This document shows positions 10,501 through 22,661 of a stretch of DNA of 64,000 nucleotides, in pieces; positions within the stretch are counted from its first letter, which is position 1, and the number at the start of each line of letters is the position of its first letter. Under the pieces are notes generated by a model. The model had not been told where the DNA came from. It was given only the letters and a program-made list of their open reading frames with translations, and searched no databases. The translations under genes and the position numbers were made by a program. Origin of the DNA: Prunella strophiata (lineage: Eukaryota > Chordata > Aves > Passeriformes > Prunellidae); NCBI GenBank assembly GCA_036583965.1, contig JAZBQD010000014.1, positions 68,461,835 through 68,525,834 of the forward strand. Reading direction: 5' to 3'.

Positions 10501-10924
10501 ATTTCCAAGAGTCCAGGAATAAAAGAATGATGAGTTGGTTGTTACTGCCAGAAGTATCCAGAAGAAGTGAGTCTTAAAAAAATTGGGTTTAGCCTCAATA
10601 AGAAAGAAGGCCAAGGAGAAGCAGATCTGGTGGAGGTGGGGCAAATTCCTACTTTCTGATGGGGCCCAACTGACATAACAAAGCAGGGCCCAACAGGGGT
10701 CACATCATTAGAAGGGGCCATAAACAATCAAAGACCCCCAGAGTGTCCCCCATCTCCACAGTGCTGCATGACCCAATGTAAAACCCCTCCCAGGGAAAAG
10801 TGAGGCAATCCCACATAATACTGAACTCGCAGAACCCATTGAACTCTTTGTAGCACAGGACCCCACTCCCAAAGGCTGAAGAGTGAGGACATCAAAGTTG
10901 GGAGCTTGCTTGCTGGGTCCATGG

Positions 10925-11530
10925 GGATATCTTGTAAGAGCAGTTGGCAGCCTGGCCCACTTTGTTCATGCCCATTCACAGGAGAATGACTGGTGTCTGA
11001 TGCTGACATTTGTGTGGGGGTTATGGCATCCTCTCTGATTGCATTTGCACACCCAATGTCCTGCAAGGATGCTCTGGACACTGTGACTTTACTGGTGGTT
11101 GTAGAAATTTCACTGAGAAGCATCTTGTGGTTTATGGAAGATATGTCCCTGCAATCCAGCACTGCAGCAAATAACTTTTATTATAAGCTCTTGCAAACAT
11201 CATGATGTGGCACACATTGATCTTTGACAACCATTGAATACATTTCCCAAATCACTTTCCCATAAATCTGCAGAAAAGCTTCAGAAGCAGAGCAGAGGAG
11301 GAAGGTGTCTAAGGAGTGCATCACAGGAATTTAGCTTTGGCTGCTCAAAGTTTTCTATAGATCTGAAGCCAAAGCCTGCTTGTCTGGTACAACAGCTGCT
11401 GCTCTCCAGGTGCAGTTTGAAAAGCAAGCAAATACAAGCATGTTCCAGGATCACAGAATCACTGAATTGTTGTGTTTTGGAGGGACTTCTCAGGATTCTG
11501 TAGTCCAGACTCCAGGCTGCAGCAGCATCA
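10925..11530 (+). repeat. Partial extra copy of unit sequence
   Basis: This segment matches unit A about 1795-2395 in the same orientation (GGAGAATGACTGGTGTCTGATGCT, CACCCAATGTCCTGCAAGGATGCTCTGG, GCAAACATCATGATGTGGCACACATTGATC), with more differences than units A, B and C show among themselves. Its neighbours on the left do not match the unit. Either a dispersed repeat is shared, or this is the remains of an older duplication. About 200 bases further on, near 11755-11815, a second short match (AGTAGTTCCTCAGAAATC) corresponds to unit position 80-140. Confidence 0.8.
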
Positions 11531-12370
11531 AATTGGGCAGGTTGTCCTCAATATTTTCTGCAGCATCTTCATGTGTGTGGCACAGCACATGGGCTGCAGC
11601 ATTCCTGAACACCACCTCACCTGACCCCCAGAGGTTCTTGGCTGTTGTTCCTGTGCCAAAGTTCTGTTGCCTCACACCAAGGGTCATTTTGCCCAGGTAC
11701 AGGAAGTGAGAACCTCAGTGCAGGGACTGTAACATAAAAGCACCCAGATACAGAACTGATAAGTAGTTCCTCAGAAATCAGAGGTGTAACCTCACAATGG
11801 AACCTTATAAAAGTTGCCAAATAGGAAAGTTTGTTACCTGCAAGGACCAAAGGAGCGTGGCCCAGCTGCTCTCTCAAGCAGAGGTCAGAAGGTGTCACAG
11901 TCTTGATTGTACTATTTCCTTCTCTTTTGGGTCAGCACATGGCAACATGCTCAGTCCACAGAATGTGAATCCTTGGTGTTACTGGAGAAGGGCTAATCCA
12001 GCTGCATGATCCAACACTTTGCAATGAAGTGGCTTGAGGTCACAGTGTCTCCTTACAGCTCCCAGCAAACATCATTTTCCCTATTGGCTAAAATCCCTGT
12101 GACACATTGGAGCCGAGAGCTCTCCCCAGAGATGGACAGACACAGAACAAACTACAAAGTTACCCTCCCATGTCAGTGCAGCTGCATCTTCCCAGAGAAC
12201 ACAGGTGCTCCCCACCCCACTGTTGGCATGGACCAGCTCTGGGCTCAGCAAAGGGCTCCATCCCTGTTGCCCATTCACAGCAGGCTGAGCAGGAAACAGA
12301 GGCAGTCCCAGATGAAAGGTGCCTGGCAGCAAGCTTGTGGAGCTGGGGCAGCCCTCTGCTCAGCTCCAAG
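11530..12370. other. Unassigned intergenic sequence
   Basis: I see no coding exon with splice sites here and no repeat that I recognise, apart from the short unit-like match near 11755-11815. Several open frames overlap on both strands without conserved motifs. Confidence 0.5.
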
Positions 12371-12382
12371 CTGGCTTCCTGT

Positions 12383-13240
12383 GAGAAGCACAGAATTATT
12401 TGTGTTGGAAAAGGCCTCTGGCATCCTGGAGTCCAACCTTTGACCAATCACCACCTGAAAAACTGTGCCACATCCAGTCTCCAGGGATTGGGATTCCACC
12501 ACATCCTCAGGCAGTCCATTCCAATGTTGAATCACCCTTTATGTGAAGAAGTTCCTCCTGATGTGCCAACAGAATCTCCCCTGGTGCAGGTCAAGGCCTT
12601 GTCCTCTCATCATCTCTCTGGTTGTCCAGCAGAAAATGCCGACCCCCACCTGGCTACACCCCCTTTTCAGGGAGCTGTAGAGAGAGATAATCTCTCAGAG
12701 CCCCTCTTCTGGGCCAGAGAACCCAGCTGCCTCAGCTGCTCCTCACAGGCCTTTCCCTCCAGGCCTTCAGCAGCTTCATGGCCTCTCTCTGCACTGCCTG
12801 CAGAGGTGGCCTCGGCCCGTGGATCCAGCCTGTCCAGGCCCCTCAGCAGAGCCTTCCTGCCCTCCAGCAGGCTGAGTCTCCCACCAAACTTGGTATCACC
12901 CCTGATCTCACTGAGAGTTCACTGCATCCCCTCATCCAGGTCCCCAGGAAAGATATTAAACGGGACTGGGCCCGACACTGGTCCCTGGGGACAGCGCTTG
13001 TGGCCGGAGGCCAGCTGCATGTGGCACTGTTCACCAAGACTCTCTGGGCCTGCACATCCAGACAGCTCCTGAGCCAGCCAAGAGAGCACCTCTCCAAGGT
13101 GTGGGCTGACAGCTTTGCCAGGAGAATGCTGTGGGAGACTGTGCCAAAGGCTTTGTTGAAGTGCAGGCAGACACTTCCACAGCCTCCCCCCTCATCCACT
13201 GGGCCGGTCATCTGCTCCTCAAAGGAGATCAGGTTTGCTA
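12383..13240 (-). mobile_element. CR1 LINE, 3' part, split by an inserted LTR
   Basis: The minus strand encodes degenerate CR1 reverse transcriptase: the block LHFNKAFGTVSHSILLAKL (family sequence D-F-x-K-A-F-D-T-V), followed by the SWPPATSAVPRDQ region, and then the 3' untranslated CR1 sequence up to CACAGAATTATTTGTGTTGG. The upstream part of the same element continues at 13822. Confidence 0.9.
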
Positions 13241-13821
13241 TTGTGTTTTTATTTTCTTTTCTCTGTTCTTAGGATTGGGATGAAAGGCACAGGAGATGGT
13301 GTTTCTTGTGTTTGGCCTTTAATGTGTATTAATTCTTATCTATATTACACTCTTAGAAAGTGTGAGTTCTATGGCATTCAACTAACACTCTACAAAATGG
13401 CCCACTATCTCTTCGCAGCCAGGGCTTTTAAGGCTAAACTATCTAATTAAGAAATGTCACCTGAATTGTTTTTACTTTTAACCCAATAACTAATCACTCA
13501 AAGTCCACAATGTGGACTTTTCTAGCCAATTACATAATACTACCCAAACCCAGGAAAGAGAAGGTGAAGAAGAACAACCAGCCACCACCCTAAAACCTCC
13601 ATCTTGCTTTATTTATATTGCTATATTCAAAAACCATAAACCCTAAGTTTTTCACCCTGTGATATTACACACTTCTATTCAAACTACACACTGGTAATCC
13701 AGTACTATCAATCAATTTTGGAAGTCTTCTCCACAGCCTCAGCTCAAATGTGGTATTCTCTGGAGGGTCTGTGCCTTTCAACACAGAAAGTTTAAAATCC
13801 TCAGCATCCAGGGTTCCAACA
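13241..13821 (-). mobile_element. Solo LTR nested in CR1
   Basis: A 581-bp insert interrupts the CR1 reading frame. It is flanked by perfect 8-bp direct repeats GTTTGCTA (13233-13240 and 13822-13829). On the minus strand it begins TGTTGGAACCCTGGATGCTG and ends AAAATAAAAACACAA. The start, length and A-rich end are those of a solo LTR of an avian endogenous retrovirus. Eight bases is longer than the usual 4-6 bp retroviral duplication, and the final bases are not a clean CA, so the true duplication may be GTTTGC with chance extension. Confidence 0.78.
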
Positions 13822-14100
13822 GTTTGCTAGGCAGGACCTGCCTTTCCTAAACCCCTGCAGGCTGGGACTGATGCCTTGGTTTTCCTGGATGTGCCGTGTG
13901 ATCACGCTCAGGACAATCTGCTCCATATCCCTTCTGGGAATGGAGGTCAGGTGGACACGCCTGTAGTTCCCCAGATTCTCCTTCCAGCCCTTCTTGTGGA
14001 TGGATGTCACAATGGCCAAACTCCAGGCATCTGGGACCTCCCCAGAGACCCAGCACTGATAGAAATGATGGAAAGCAACAGTCCTCATCTATGAAATAAG
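13822..14100 (-). mobile_element. CR1 LINE, upstream reverse-transcriptase part
   Basis: The minus-strand translation has SGEVPDAWSLAIVTSIHKKG, then NYRRVHLTSIPRRDMEQIVL, and ends at GRSCLAN. This is the N-terminal reverse-transcriptase block of CR1. Removing the 13241-13821 insert joins GRSCLAN directly to the LISFEEQ coding that lies beyond it, which confirms one original element. Confidence 0.9.
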
Positions 14101-14432
14101 GCAGAGTCCAAGCTGATCCTTTTCTCTGTTGGGCTTCCCATGTATTTCACAAGCTTGCTGTGGATGGGCGGGCATTTCTGATTACTGCCAGGGGCAAAGG
14201 TTCTGGGAAGAGCCTGGGAAGTTGAGAGAGGTGGCACTGATGGGGTTGGTGTGTTGGTTTTGCACAGCCTGGCTCTGGGTAGCAGGGGGGCACAGAGGTG
14301 GCTTCTGTGAGAAGCTGCTAGAACTTCCACCATGTCTGGCAGATCCAGTCCCTCATGGCTCTGAAGATGGACATGCAGCTGGCCACAGCTGGGCCAGTTA
14401 GAGATGTTGGTAATGCCTCTGCAATAGCATAT

Positions 14433-15135
14433 AGTCTTGGTTTGAGGGGACAGGTGTCTGCTGAGGAAGGCAAGTGGCTCCCTTGAAATGGAAAATGTAA
14501 ACCCTCTCCCTCTGACTTATTATAATTTTCAAATTAAGGTGTTCTCAGGCAAAGATATTGGAATAGGAATAACTGTCCTTTGTTAGGGAAGAAAATATAA
14601 ATAGAAAAATTCAGTAGTACACAACAACACTGCCAGAGTCAGGATATGCCCTGGCCCCCTGTGTGTCAGGGTGGTGGCACAGTCCCATTCCCATGCCATG
14701 GTGGCTGCAGCCCTCCTGCAGTGCCAGGGCTGGTTCTGCTGGAGCAGGGATCCTGCACAAGGGGGGAGTTTTCCTCTGCAGCTCCAGGGCTGCTGCAGAT
14801 GGGCCTGCTCTCCCTCTGGGAATGCAGAGGAGAAGAAAGCTGCTCCTCTGGGAATGCAGCAGTGGGCAAAGGCTGCTGGGGTGTTCCAGGGTCAGATTCT
14901 ATCCAGGCAGGAATGCTTGGCTCCTGCCCTGGGCAGAGCATCTCCCAGTGGGATGATGGAATTTGATCAGCCATGCAGGGACACTCCCTGGCCATGGACA
15001 GCAGAGATCTCCTGGAGGGAGGATTGGCTGTGGGAGAGATAAAGAAAACTGCCCAATGAACAGAAGATAACTGCCCCACCTCTGACAGATGGGGATGGAA
15101 TACACACCCTCAGCCACATCTTATAACCTAAGACA
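14433..15135 (+). mobile_element. ERVL-like solo LTR
   Basis: The stretch from TCTTGGTTTGAGGGGACAGG through ACTGCCAGAGTCAGGATATG and GCCCAATGAACAGAAGATAACTGCC to CATCTTATAACCTAAGACA resembles a songbird ERVL-class LTR from memory. It lacks coding sequence, and I find no clear target-site duplication. Its right end falls exactly where homology between units B and C stops. Confidence 0.65.
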
Positions 15136-15414
15136 GTGTGGTTTTTCTTCTTTTCCCATAGCAGTACAGCTGCTTAAAGCAAGTTTTCTGCAGCTGCTAA
15201 AAGAAAAGGATGTGATGTGTTAACCTGGAATATCTGCATGTGTATTCACAAGAGCTGGCTTATACATTCCCAAGCTATGTGGTCAATGGCTCATGTTCTT
15301 CCTTCCTCACCTGTGCTCTCTGATAATCACAATCTGTCTGATACTCTTAAACTGCTGTTTTCTGAAGACTTCTCATGCTTGAAACTGGAAGATATTTAGC
15401 AGCCAAAACTTCTC

Positions 15415-15445
15415 ATTTTTTTTCTTTTCTTTTTTTTTTTTTTTC
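15415..15445 (+). repeat. Poly-T tract near the edge of unit B
   Basis: A nearly pure T run; the inverted equivalent is the A run at about 32520-32546 in unit C. Run lengths differ, as expected for slippage. Confidence 0.8.
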
Positions 15446-18400
15446 TCTCAAAAATCAAGATAAAATCACTTGCTTTGAAATTTTTTTACATATCTAAGAT
15501 GCAGAGTTTACCTAGACACAAAGTGTTTGTGGGTAGCCATAGCCATTAAATTCCACCTGCATACAAACCAGCAAGGGAAGGACAGAGATAAATCACTGCT
15601 CCTAGCATTTACTCTCTGAAGGATGGAGGCAGTGCAAGCTGTTTACTTCCAGCTCAGAACCACTGGTTCAGCCTTCTTGAGCTTGCAGGTTTTTCTAGCA
15701 TATTTATATCACACAATTTCATTTGCTTTGGGCTTTGAATATTTTGTGAAGGTACTGGGGAAAAATGTAACTTCATATGAAAAGAAGAACAAAAGGATGC
15801 CAACTTGCACTCCCAAGGTACAGTACTGCCATTGAATGGTGTTGGCATTTCCTGGACTTCTTCAGCATCTGATGTAAAACCCCTCAAACCCACTGGCACA
15901 GCAGAACCATCTGTCCAGCACTGGAGACAGATCAGGCTGATCTTGAGTGTATTTCCTCTCTTAGATCTCTTTGATATATGAATCTGTCTCCTTGGAAGGT
16001 TATTTAGATTCTGAAGCATTTTGGGGCTCTGAGTTTACAATGAATCACAAATTAGCAGTTCCTTAAAAATAAAGTCAAGTAAAATCAGACTTCTTTTGCT
16101 GAAGCAGTTGTTCTTTTCAGAGGAAATGTGAATGTGACCTGGACTTTCAGAAGCAGCTCGTGCTGTGGCCTTTGAGTGTTCCTTACAATGGATCTGATGT
16201 TTACACAGGCATAAATAATCACCTGCATAATTGTACTGAGCCACTCCTAAATGCAGTGCCATTCACCAAGGGAAGGATATATTTGAAAGTGCAGAAAGAG
16301 TTTATATGTTTGGGTTTTGTTGGTGGCTGATGGAGCTCCAATATTTGCACAGTCTCTGTGTGAAATCTGAATTTGTAAATCCCATTGAAGGAGAACCTAG
16401 ACAATAAGCAAGAGCAAGAGTAAAAACAAAAAAAAAAAACAAACCAAACCAAAAAATAGGGAAACTCTCCTATTGTGTAATTAGCTTGAATTGGTTTGGT
16501 GGTTCTTGTGTACATGGAAAGTAACTTCACAGGATCCCATCCGGGTACACAACAGATTAGTAGTTCCTCAGAAATCCAAGGAGGTTTAATCTTATACAAC
16601 TTTCATAAAAAGTATGGCCTTTTATCCAGAGGCTAAGATGGTTAAGCAAATATCTAATATTGACTTAATGTCTTTATCTGACTTTGGATGTGAAAATAAC
16701 ACATGAGAATAAACATTTGGGTTTTGATAAATTTAAATTTCCACTCTTCTAATAGCTCCCAGCAAGATAAAGCACTTTGACTAGTGAAAGTAGTCTCTTT
16801 TTTGTTTTGTTTTTTTCTAGATTAGCATTTAATTTAAGACAGGAAACTGCCATGGGGACCTCCTGTGAGACTCAGGAATGACCCTCATGCCTTTGGTCAT
16901 CAGTTCCCAGGAAAAAGCCTCTCCCTGCAGGGTGAGATGTAGAGCTGTGCATTTTCCCTGGACAAGCAGCTGGAGATTGGCCTGGCAGTGCCACAAACAG
17001 AACGTCTTTCATGCAGAACCACACACAGTACATTTGCTGCCTGCATGAGGGAGATCTGGTAGCTCCCATGAGTCCAACCCAGCAGATGGGGATGGCATCT
17101 CCTTTGCCCAGGGGATGGCAAAGCACCAGGAAGCATTTCCCAGGCTGCCTTTCCAATGAGCAGCCAAAGATACTCCTGGGTGGACCAAAGGAGTTTTGCC
17201 TGGAAGAGGCCAGGTTATGCAAATGTCTTCATTTTTTCTTCCTTTCTATTCTGAATCAGAGAATCTAGAATCCTTATCTCAACTCATCCATCCTTTAGTA
17301 ATTTTTTTTTTTCTCTTCTCTGTCCATCTGTGAAAGGAGAGGCTGAGTGAGCAGCTTTTGTGGGTGCCTGGTGTCTGGCCAGTGTCAAACCACGACAGTT
17401 GGTCAGGCTGTCAGTGGCTCCAGAGCCTGGAAATCGAGGGCAGTAAGGCATGGGATGAGTAATGGTGAGGATGAGTGTGGTCTCAAGCCCCAGGCAGTGT
17501 GCAGAGGTGGCTGAGCAAGTCAGAGGGAGCTGTAGCCTGAGGTACAGCAGAGGTGTCTGCAGAGGTGCCTCAGCCTGAAATCACTCTGAGGCTTTCATCC
17601 CATCAGGGGCTGTGCCAGCATTTGATCCCAGCAGAAAAAATCCATCCAGGCAGAGGAGCTGGGATGGCAGGAGCTGTCCAGCAAAGGGGGTGAGAGTGAT
17701 GTGCTCCCTTTGTTCTCCTCCAAACCAAATCTTCTCCTAGGTGTCTGTGCAGCCCAGCTGGCACAAGGCAGGGCTCTTGCTGCTGTGCCCATGGCAGCTG
17801 GAGGCACAGGAGCAGAAGTCCATGGTGCTCCCAGGCAGTGCCCCGTGTGTGGCCTGGGACCTGGTGCCCTGTGCTCAGGTGTGCAGAGCCCCAGAGCTGC
17901 CCCTGGGGAAAGGGCCTGGCCTCTGGCTGCTGGCCCAGCTGGGGCTGGCTGTTGCCCAGGATCCTGCAGCACAGCAGCCAGCCCCAGTGGGGCTCTGCAA
18001 AGCTCAGGGCAGCTGCAGTGGCCCAGGGGGCAGCTCTTGATGCAGCTGAGGCAGGCCTGGAGCTCTGCTGGCTGTGCTCACAGCTGGGACAGCAGCACAC
18101 CTGGAGACACCTGCATGGGGCTGCCTCACTCTGCACCTCCCCCAGAACCTGTGTTTTAGTGCAGCCCCCAAACAGCTTGGTCCTGGCTGAGCACTGAGAC
18201 CCAGCAGGACGATGAACAACAGCTCCTGAGCTGAGAAGTCCAGTCCCAAGCTGGCACCTCTGAGAGTGACACAGCTTGTGTGAGCTGTTGGCACCTGGCC
18301 CACTTGTTCATGCCATTCACAGGAGAATGACTGGTGTCTGATGCTGACACTTGTGTGGGGGTTATGGCATGTTCTGATTGCATTTGCACACCCAATGTCC

Positions 18401-19782
18401 TGCAAGGATGCTCTGGGCACTGTCACTTTACTGGTGGTTGTAGAAATTTCAGTGAGAAGCAGCTTGTGGTTTATAGAAGATATGTCCCTGCAATCCAGCA
18501 CTGCAGCAAATGACTTTTATTGTAAGCTCTTGCAAACATCATGATGTGGCACACATTGATCTTTGACAGCCATTGAATACATTTCCCCAAATCACTTTCC
18601 CATAAATCTGCAGAAAAGCTTCAGAAGCAGAGCAGAGAATGAAGGTGTCCAAGGAGTGCATCACAGGAATTTAGCTTTGGCTGCTCAAAGCTTTCTACAG
18701 ATCTAAAGCCAAAGCCTGCCTGTCTGGTACAACAGCTGCTGCTCTCCAGGTGCAGTTTGAGAGGCAAGCAAACACAAGCATGTTCCAGGATCACAGAATC
18801 ACTGAATTGTTGTGTTTTGGAGGGACTTCTCTGCATTCTGTAGTCCAGACTCTAGGCTCCAGCTGGATCAGCTAGAGCAGGTTGTCCAGAATCTGTCTTG
18901 TAGGGGTTTGGGTATCTCCAGACAAGATCTCTGGGCATCCTGAGGTGCCCTGGTGCCACAGCCTTGCTGAGGAGGTGAGGGACAAGTCAGCTGCACACTC
19001 TTGGGGACAGCTAAGGAGGAGAGGACTCGTTCCTGAGAGCTCTCTCCTGAGATGGGCAGCAAAGCAAAGCAGCTGGAGGCTCTTTGTGCCACATCTTTGT
19101 GCCTTTGAGCAGGGAAGGAGGTGCTTTGAGGGACAGAGCTGGAAAGACAGCAGAGAAGGAAGCAGCACAGACACTGCACAGGACATTAGTTCCAGTTTCC
19201 TCTGCTCTGCTGAGACCCCACCTGCACTGCTGCCTCCAGCTCTGGGCCCACAGCACAAGAAGGACACAAAGCTGTTGGAGTGGGGTCCAGTGGAGGCCAT
19301 GAAGCTGCTCCAAGGGCTGGAGCATGTCTGCTCTGGAGAGAGGGTGAGAGAGCTGGGGATGTTCAGCCTGGAGAAGACTGCTGAGAGTTCAGTACCTCAA
19401 GGATCTCTCCAAGAGGGCTGGAGAGGGTCCTTGGACAAGAGAATGGAGTGAGAGGACAGAAGGGAATGCTTTCACACTGGCAAAGAGCTGGGTTAGATGG
19501 GATATTATAAAGAAGTAAATTACTGTGAGCAAGCTGTGGTATGAGTAAAAGTTATTCAGAGATGTTTTGACTGTCCCATCCCTGGAAGCGTTCAAGGCCA
19601 GGCTGGGGATGGCTTGGAACAGCCTGGTGTAGTGGATGGTGTCCGTACCCATGGCAGGCAGGGCAGAATGAGATGATCTTTAAAGCTTTAAAGTCCCATC
19701 AAAACCAACCCAATCTGTGATTCTCTCATTCCTATGAAATATGGGAAAAGCCACTGAGCCTCTTCCAATGAGGATGTGAGGC

Positions 19783-20328
19783 TTATTCCCGGGGACAGGC
19801 ATTGTTGAACAGAGTGACTGTTCCCTTGTAGTGATCAGTCAGCCTCTTCTCCAGCTCCCCCAGGGTGACAACCTCCACCTCATTCTTGTCGTTCTCAGCA
19901 ATGGCCCCCCAAGCAGCTTTGGGCTCTGTCTCCCCCAGACAGCAGGCAGCTGACCAGATGTGGCTGGGTCTGTTAACCCTGTCTTCAGATACGAAGTTGT
20001 TCCCAGGCACAGCACCCGTGACAACGTAGGTGGTTGTACAGCCCTTGGTCAATTTGGACATTGTTTTATGCTCGTAGACCCTCCACTCACCATCATTGAG
20101 AATAATGTCCTGGGGCACTATGTTGGTGAGGGTGAAGGTGGCCATTTTACTCACTGGATCATGCATATGGCCACTGGGAGTCAAATGGCCGTGGTCCAAA
20201 TCCTTCAGTCCTTTGTAGTCATCAAGGACAGCCTGGCTCTCTTTGATTTTTTCTAAGGTGATCTTGTGATGTTTTATGAGGTATGACTCTGTTTCCATCT
20301 CTTTAAGATTTAGATTTCTGTCTATGAG
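19783..20328 (-). CDS. Catalytic exon of nuclease copy B
   Basis: This exon matches copies A and C except for about six substitutions, five of which change amino acids: YKGLKD for YKVLKD, TKGCTT for TKDCTT, GNNFVS for GNTYVS (two changes), and EVVTL for EVITL. The acceptor is CTTTCCAG and the stop is TAA at 19783. All catalytic positions are the same in the three copies. Confidence 0.9.
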   Translation of the reverse strand, partial: LIDRNLNLKEMETESYLIKHHKITLEKIKESQAVLDDYKGLKDLDHGHLTPSGHMHDPVSKMATFTLTNIVPQDIILNDGEWRVYEHKTMSKLTKGCTTTYVVTGAVPGNNFVSEDRVNRPSHIWSAACCLGETEPKAAWGAIAENDKNEVEVVTLGELEKRLTDHYKGTVTLFNNACPRE

Positions 20329-22628
20329 CTGGAAAGGGAAAGAGAAAGAGGTGTCAGAATGGGGAATGGGAGTAATGAAGAAGATTTCCCTGGAGCAGAA
20401 GTCTCTGATGGTCAAGATCCTATTTTTTTGTCATCTCAGTGTAGGAAAATGTATGAATCTGAGAGAAATCATACACATGACCCTCCTGCATGAACTCAAG
20501 AGCTTTCAAGAGCAAGCAGCTCACAATCTGTCTGCTCTCAGTTTGACTTGTGACCTTTGTGATCCAGCCTGCAGCCTGAGCTGGGAGCATGGATGGATGT
20601 ATGAGACAAGGGGCATTTCCCACTCCTAGGATTGAAAGGTGACTTTGGTGAGGCACCTTCCCTGACAAATCTGCTTCCTTTTCCTCCTGTCGCCACATTC
20701 CAAACCTGCCCAGGGCTCTCCCTGGATCCCCTCACACCATGCTGTGATTCTGGGATTCTATGATTCTGTGATTATATGGGTGGTTGCTACAGGTGTGCCC
20801 CAGTCCTGGAACACCAGAGGTTGCCTCCTGTAACCCCATACACAGGGAGATGTGTCAGGAAATCAGTGCTGGAGCTGGGGTTTCCATGGGAGGGCTACAG
20901 TTGATTCAAGGAGGAACAGTTTTGCTCAAAAAGTAAAAAGATCTCAGTGTAAATGGAATCTGTTACAGCAGAGCTGAGAATGTGTCTCACAGCAGATCTG
21001 GGCCAGGGAGCATTTTTCTGCAGCATCACTGAAAAGGGGTTACAAATGATCAGCCCTCTGAGAGGGGCCTGTAGCCTCAAAAAGAATCCTGGGGAAACTA
21101 AATACTTCAGAAAGGCCTCAGGAGAAAATCTACAAAATCAAAGGTTGTTTGGGTAGGCTGGGTCCAAGTTCCAGTAGGAGAATGCCAGGTTGGATAAACC
21201 TTGGAGCATGCTGGCCTGGTGGCAAGTGGCCTGGCACATGCAGGAAAGCTGGACTGAGATGGTCTTTAAAGTTCCTTCCAACACAATCCATCCTAAGATC
21301 CTCCAAAAAGAGAGAATGGGTAGGCTGTGGTGGGGCAATACCAGATTAGTTGCTCAGGTTCCTATGTGTAATAAGATGAAAAAGTTTATGTTTTCAGAAC
21401 TTCAACATCTTTTGGTTCATCTTTAGAGAAACTTATTTAGCCTTCCTCTGGAGTAGGGCAAGTGGCTTCCTTCTCTGGCTCACCTTCCCCCAAATGATAT
21501 CCTGCTACATCTGTCCTTAGCAAGGACAGGAATTGCCTCTTTTTCTCTTCTGCAATTGGCCTGACCTGTCTTACTGAAGTTTGTCTGGAGCACATTTGTG
21601 AGGGCTCTATTGCTTGTGGAGTTCTGTCTGTCTGCTGGATCCTTCTGGACCAAGCCTGAGCCAAAGGTGCTCAGGGGTCACTGCCCATGGGTGGAGATCA
21701 CACACCCTTCTGACTGGACCAACACTGATGCTCCTCACTTCTCACTGCCTGAAATGTCACTCCAGAAATCCCTCCACAGCTAACCTGACCCTCTCATCTC
21801 TAGGGCCTTTTCCCCTGAGGCTTTGTCCCTGGGCCATCCCACCCCATTCTGAGTTTCTCCTCACTTCTCTCACACCACTCACAAAGCCTGTTTGACTCTT
21901 CACAAGGAGCAGATAAGCTCTGTCAAGGATGCAGAACAGCTGAGGGCAAAGTGGGGATCAGATCCCAGCAGGACTGTTGGTCCCTCAAGTTCAGCCTCTC
22001 CTGGATGCCTTTTCCCCATCACTTGGTCACCCAGCACAGCAGGGAGGGGAAGCATTTGACTTTGTCATGGAATGCAAAGTAATGTGATTTGCTGTTCCTG
22101 TCAGGTGAAGGCAGAGAGCTGGGCACCTTTGGGATATGATTCATCTCATGCTCCTGCTGATGTCTCAGATGCATCAGAGGAACCTTGTGGTGCAGGGCTT
22201 AGAAGTTCAATGAGGACATTCCCCTCCAGTGTGTCCATTTGCATGTGTGTAGTGGGGTGTTAGGAAATAGAAGTGATAATTTAAATGCTTCAGCCTCATC
22301 TCTGAGTGGATGGAGGGTGATGTGCTGTAAGAGGGACACTCACCTGGGGCTCAACAAACCACGGCGTATCCGGTCTCTCAGGTGCAGGCTGGTATTTGTA
22401 GGCAGAGTACACTGGAATTCTCTTGTCTCTGTCGTACAGGGTGGCAAAGTAATTTGTGTTCCTGAAGCGCTGACAGATCCAGGCTGGGTTGTTTGGATTC
22501 AGGGCATCATTTGGGGTGGTCTTCTCATAGAAAAACTCAAGACAATCATCAAAGGACTTCACCACCTCACAGCGTCCCAGCCAGAGGCAGCTGGCCAACA
22601 CCTGCAGCAGCAGCAGCAGCCCCAGCAT
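19783..22628 (-). CDS. ENDOD1-like secreted nuclease, copy B (intact)
   Basis: The two coding exons are 22344-22628 (95 codons, phase 0 donor) and 19783-20328 (181 codons plus TAA), giving 276 residues. Residues 1-18 or so form a signal peptide (MLGLLLLLQVLASCLWLG). Residues 49-80 carry the ENDOD1-type AWICQRF, TLYDRD and PVYSAYKYQ stretches. Residues 138-143 are DLDHGH, with His143 as the probable general base and His in place of the usual Arg of the DRGH motif. Asn164 in TNIVPQ is the likely metal ligand. VVTGAVPG and PSHIWSAACC follow. The family cleaves DNA and RNA without sequence preference; the signal peptide and lack of a second membrane segment suggest secretion or a vesicle lumen. 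The length is short compared with mammalian ENDOD1 (about 500 aa) and corresponds to its N-terminal nuclease part. The ATG is fixed by the signal peptide. This is the only copy in the window that is complete and open. Confidence 0.9.
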
Positions 22629-22661
22629 GGTGGGAGGATTTCAGTGAAGGGCTCTTGCTCC
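22344..22661 (-). CDS. Signal-peptide exon of nuclease copy B
   Basis: The coding part is 22344-22628, preceded by about 33 bases of leader up to a TTGCCTTGCAG acceptor. The donor is GTGAGT in phase 0. Compared with copy A it has no frameshift and one codon fewer. The mature N-terminus (RCEVVKSFDDCLEFFYEKTT) and the pre-donor segment (PAPERPDTPW) differ sharply from copy A, although the adjoining introns are nearly identical. Confidence 0.88.

Noticed and set aside
13241..13821. hAT DNA transposon because of the 8-bp direct repeat
   Set aside because: There are no hAT-type terminal inverted repeats. The TGTTGG start and A-rich end fit an LTR better.
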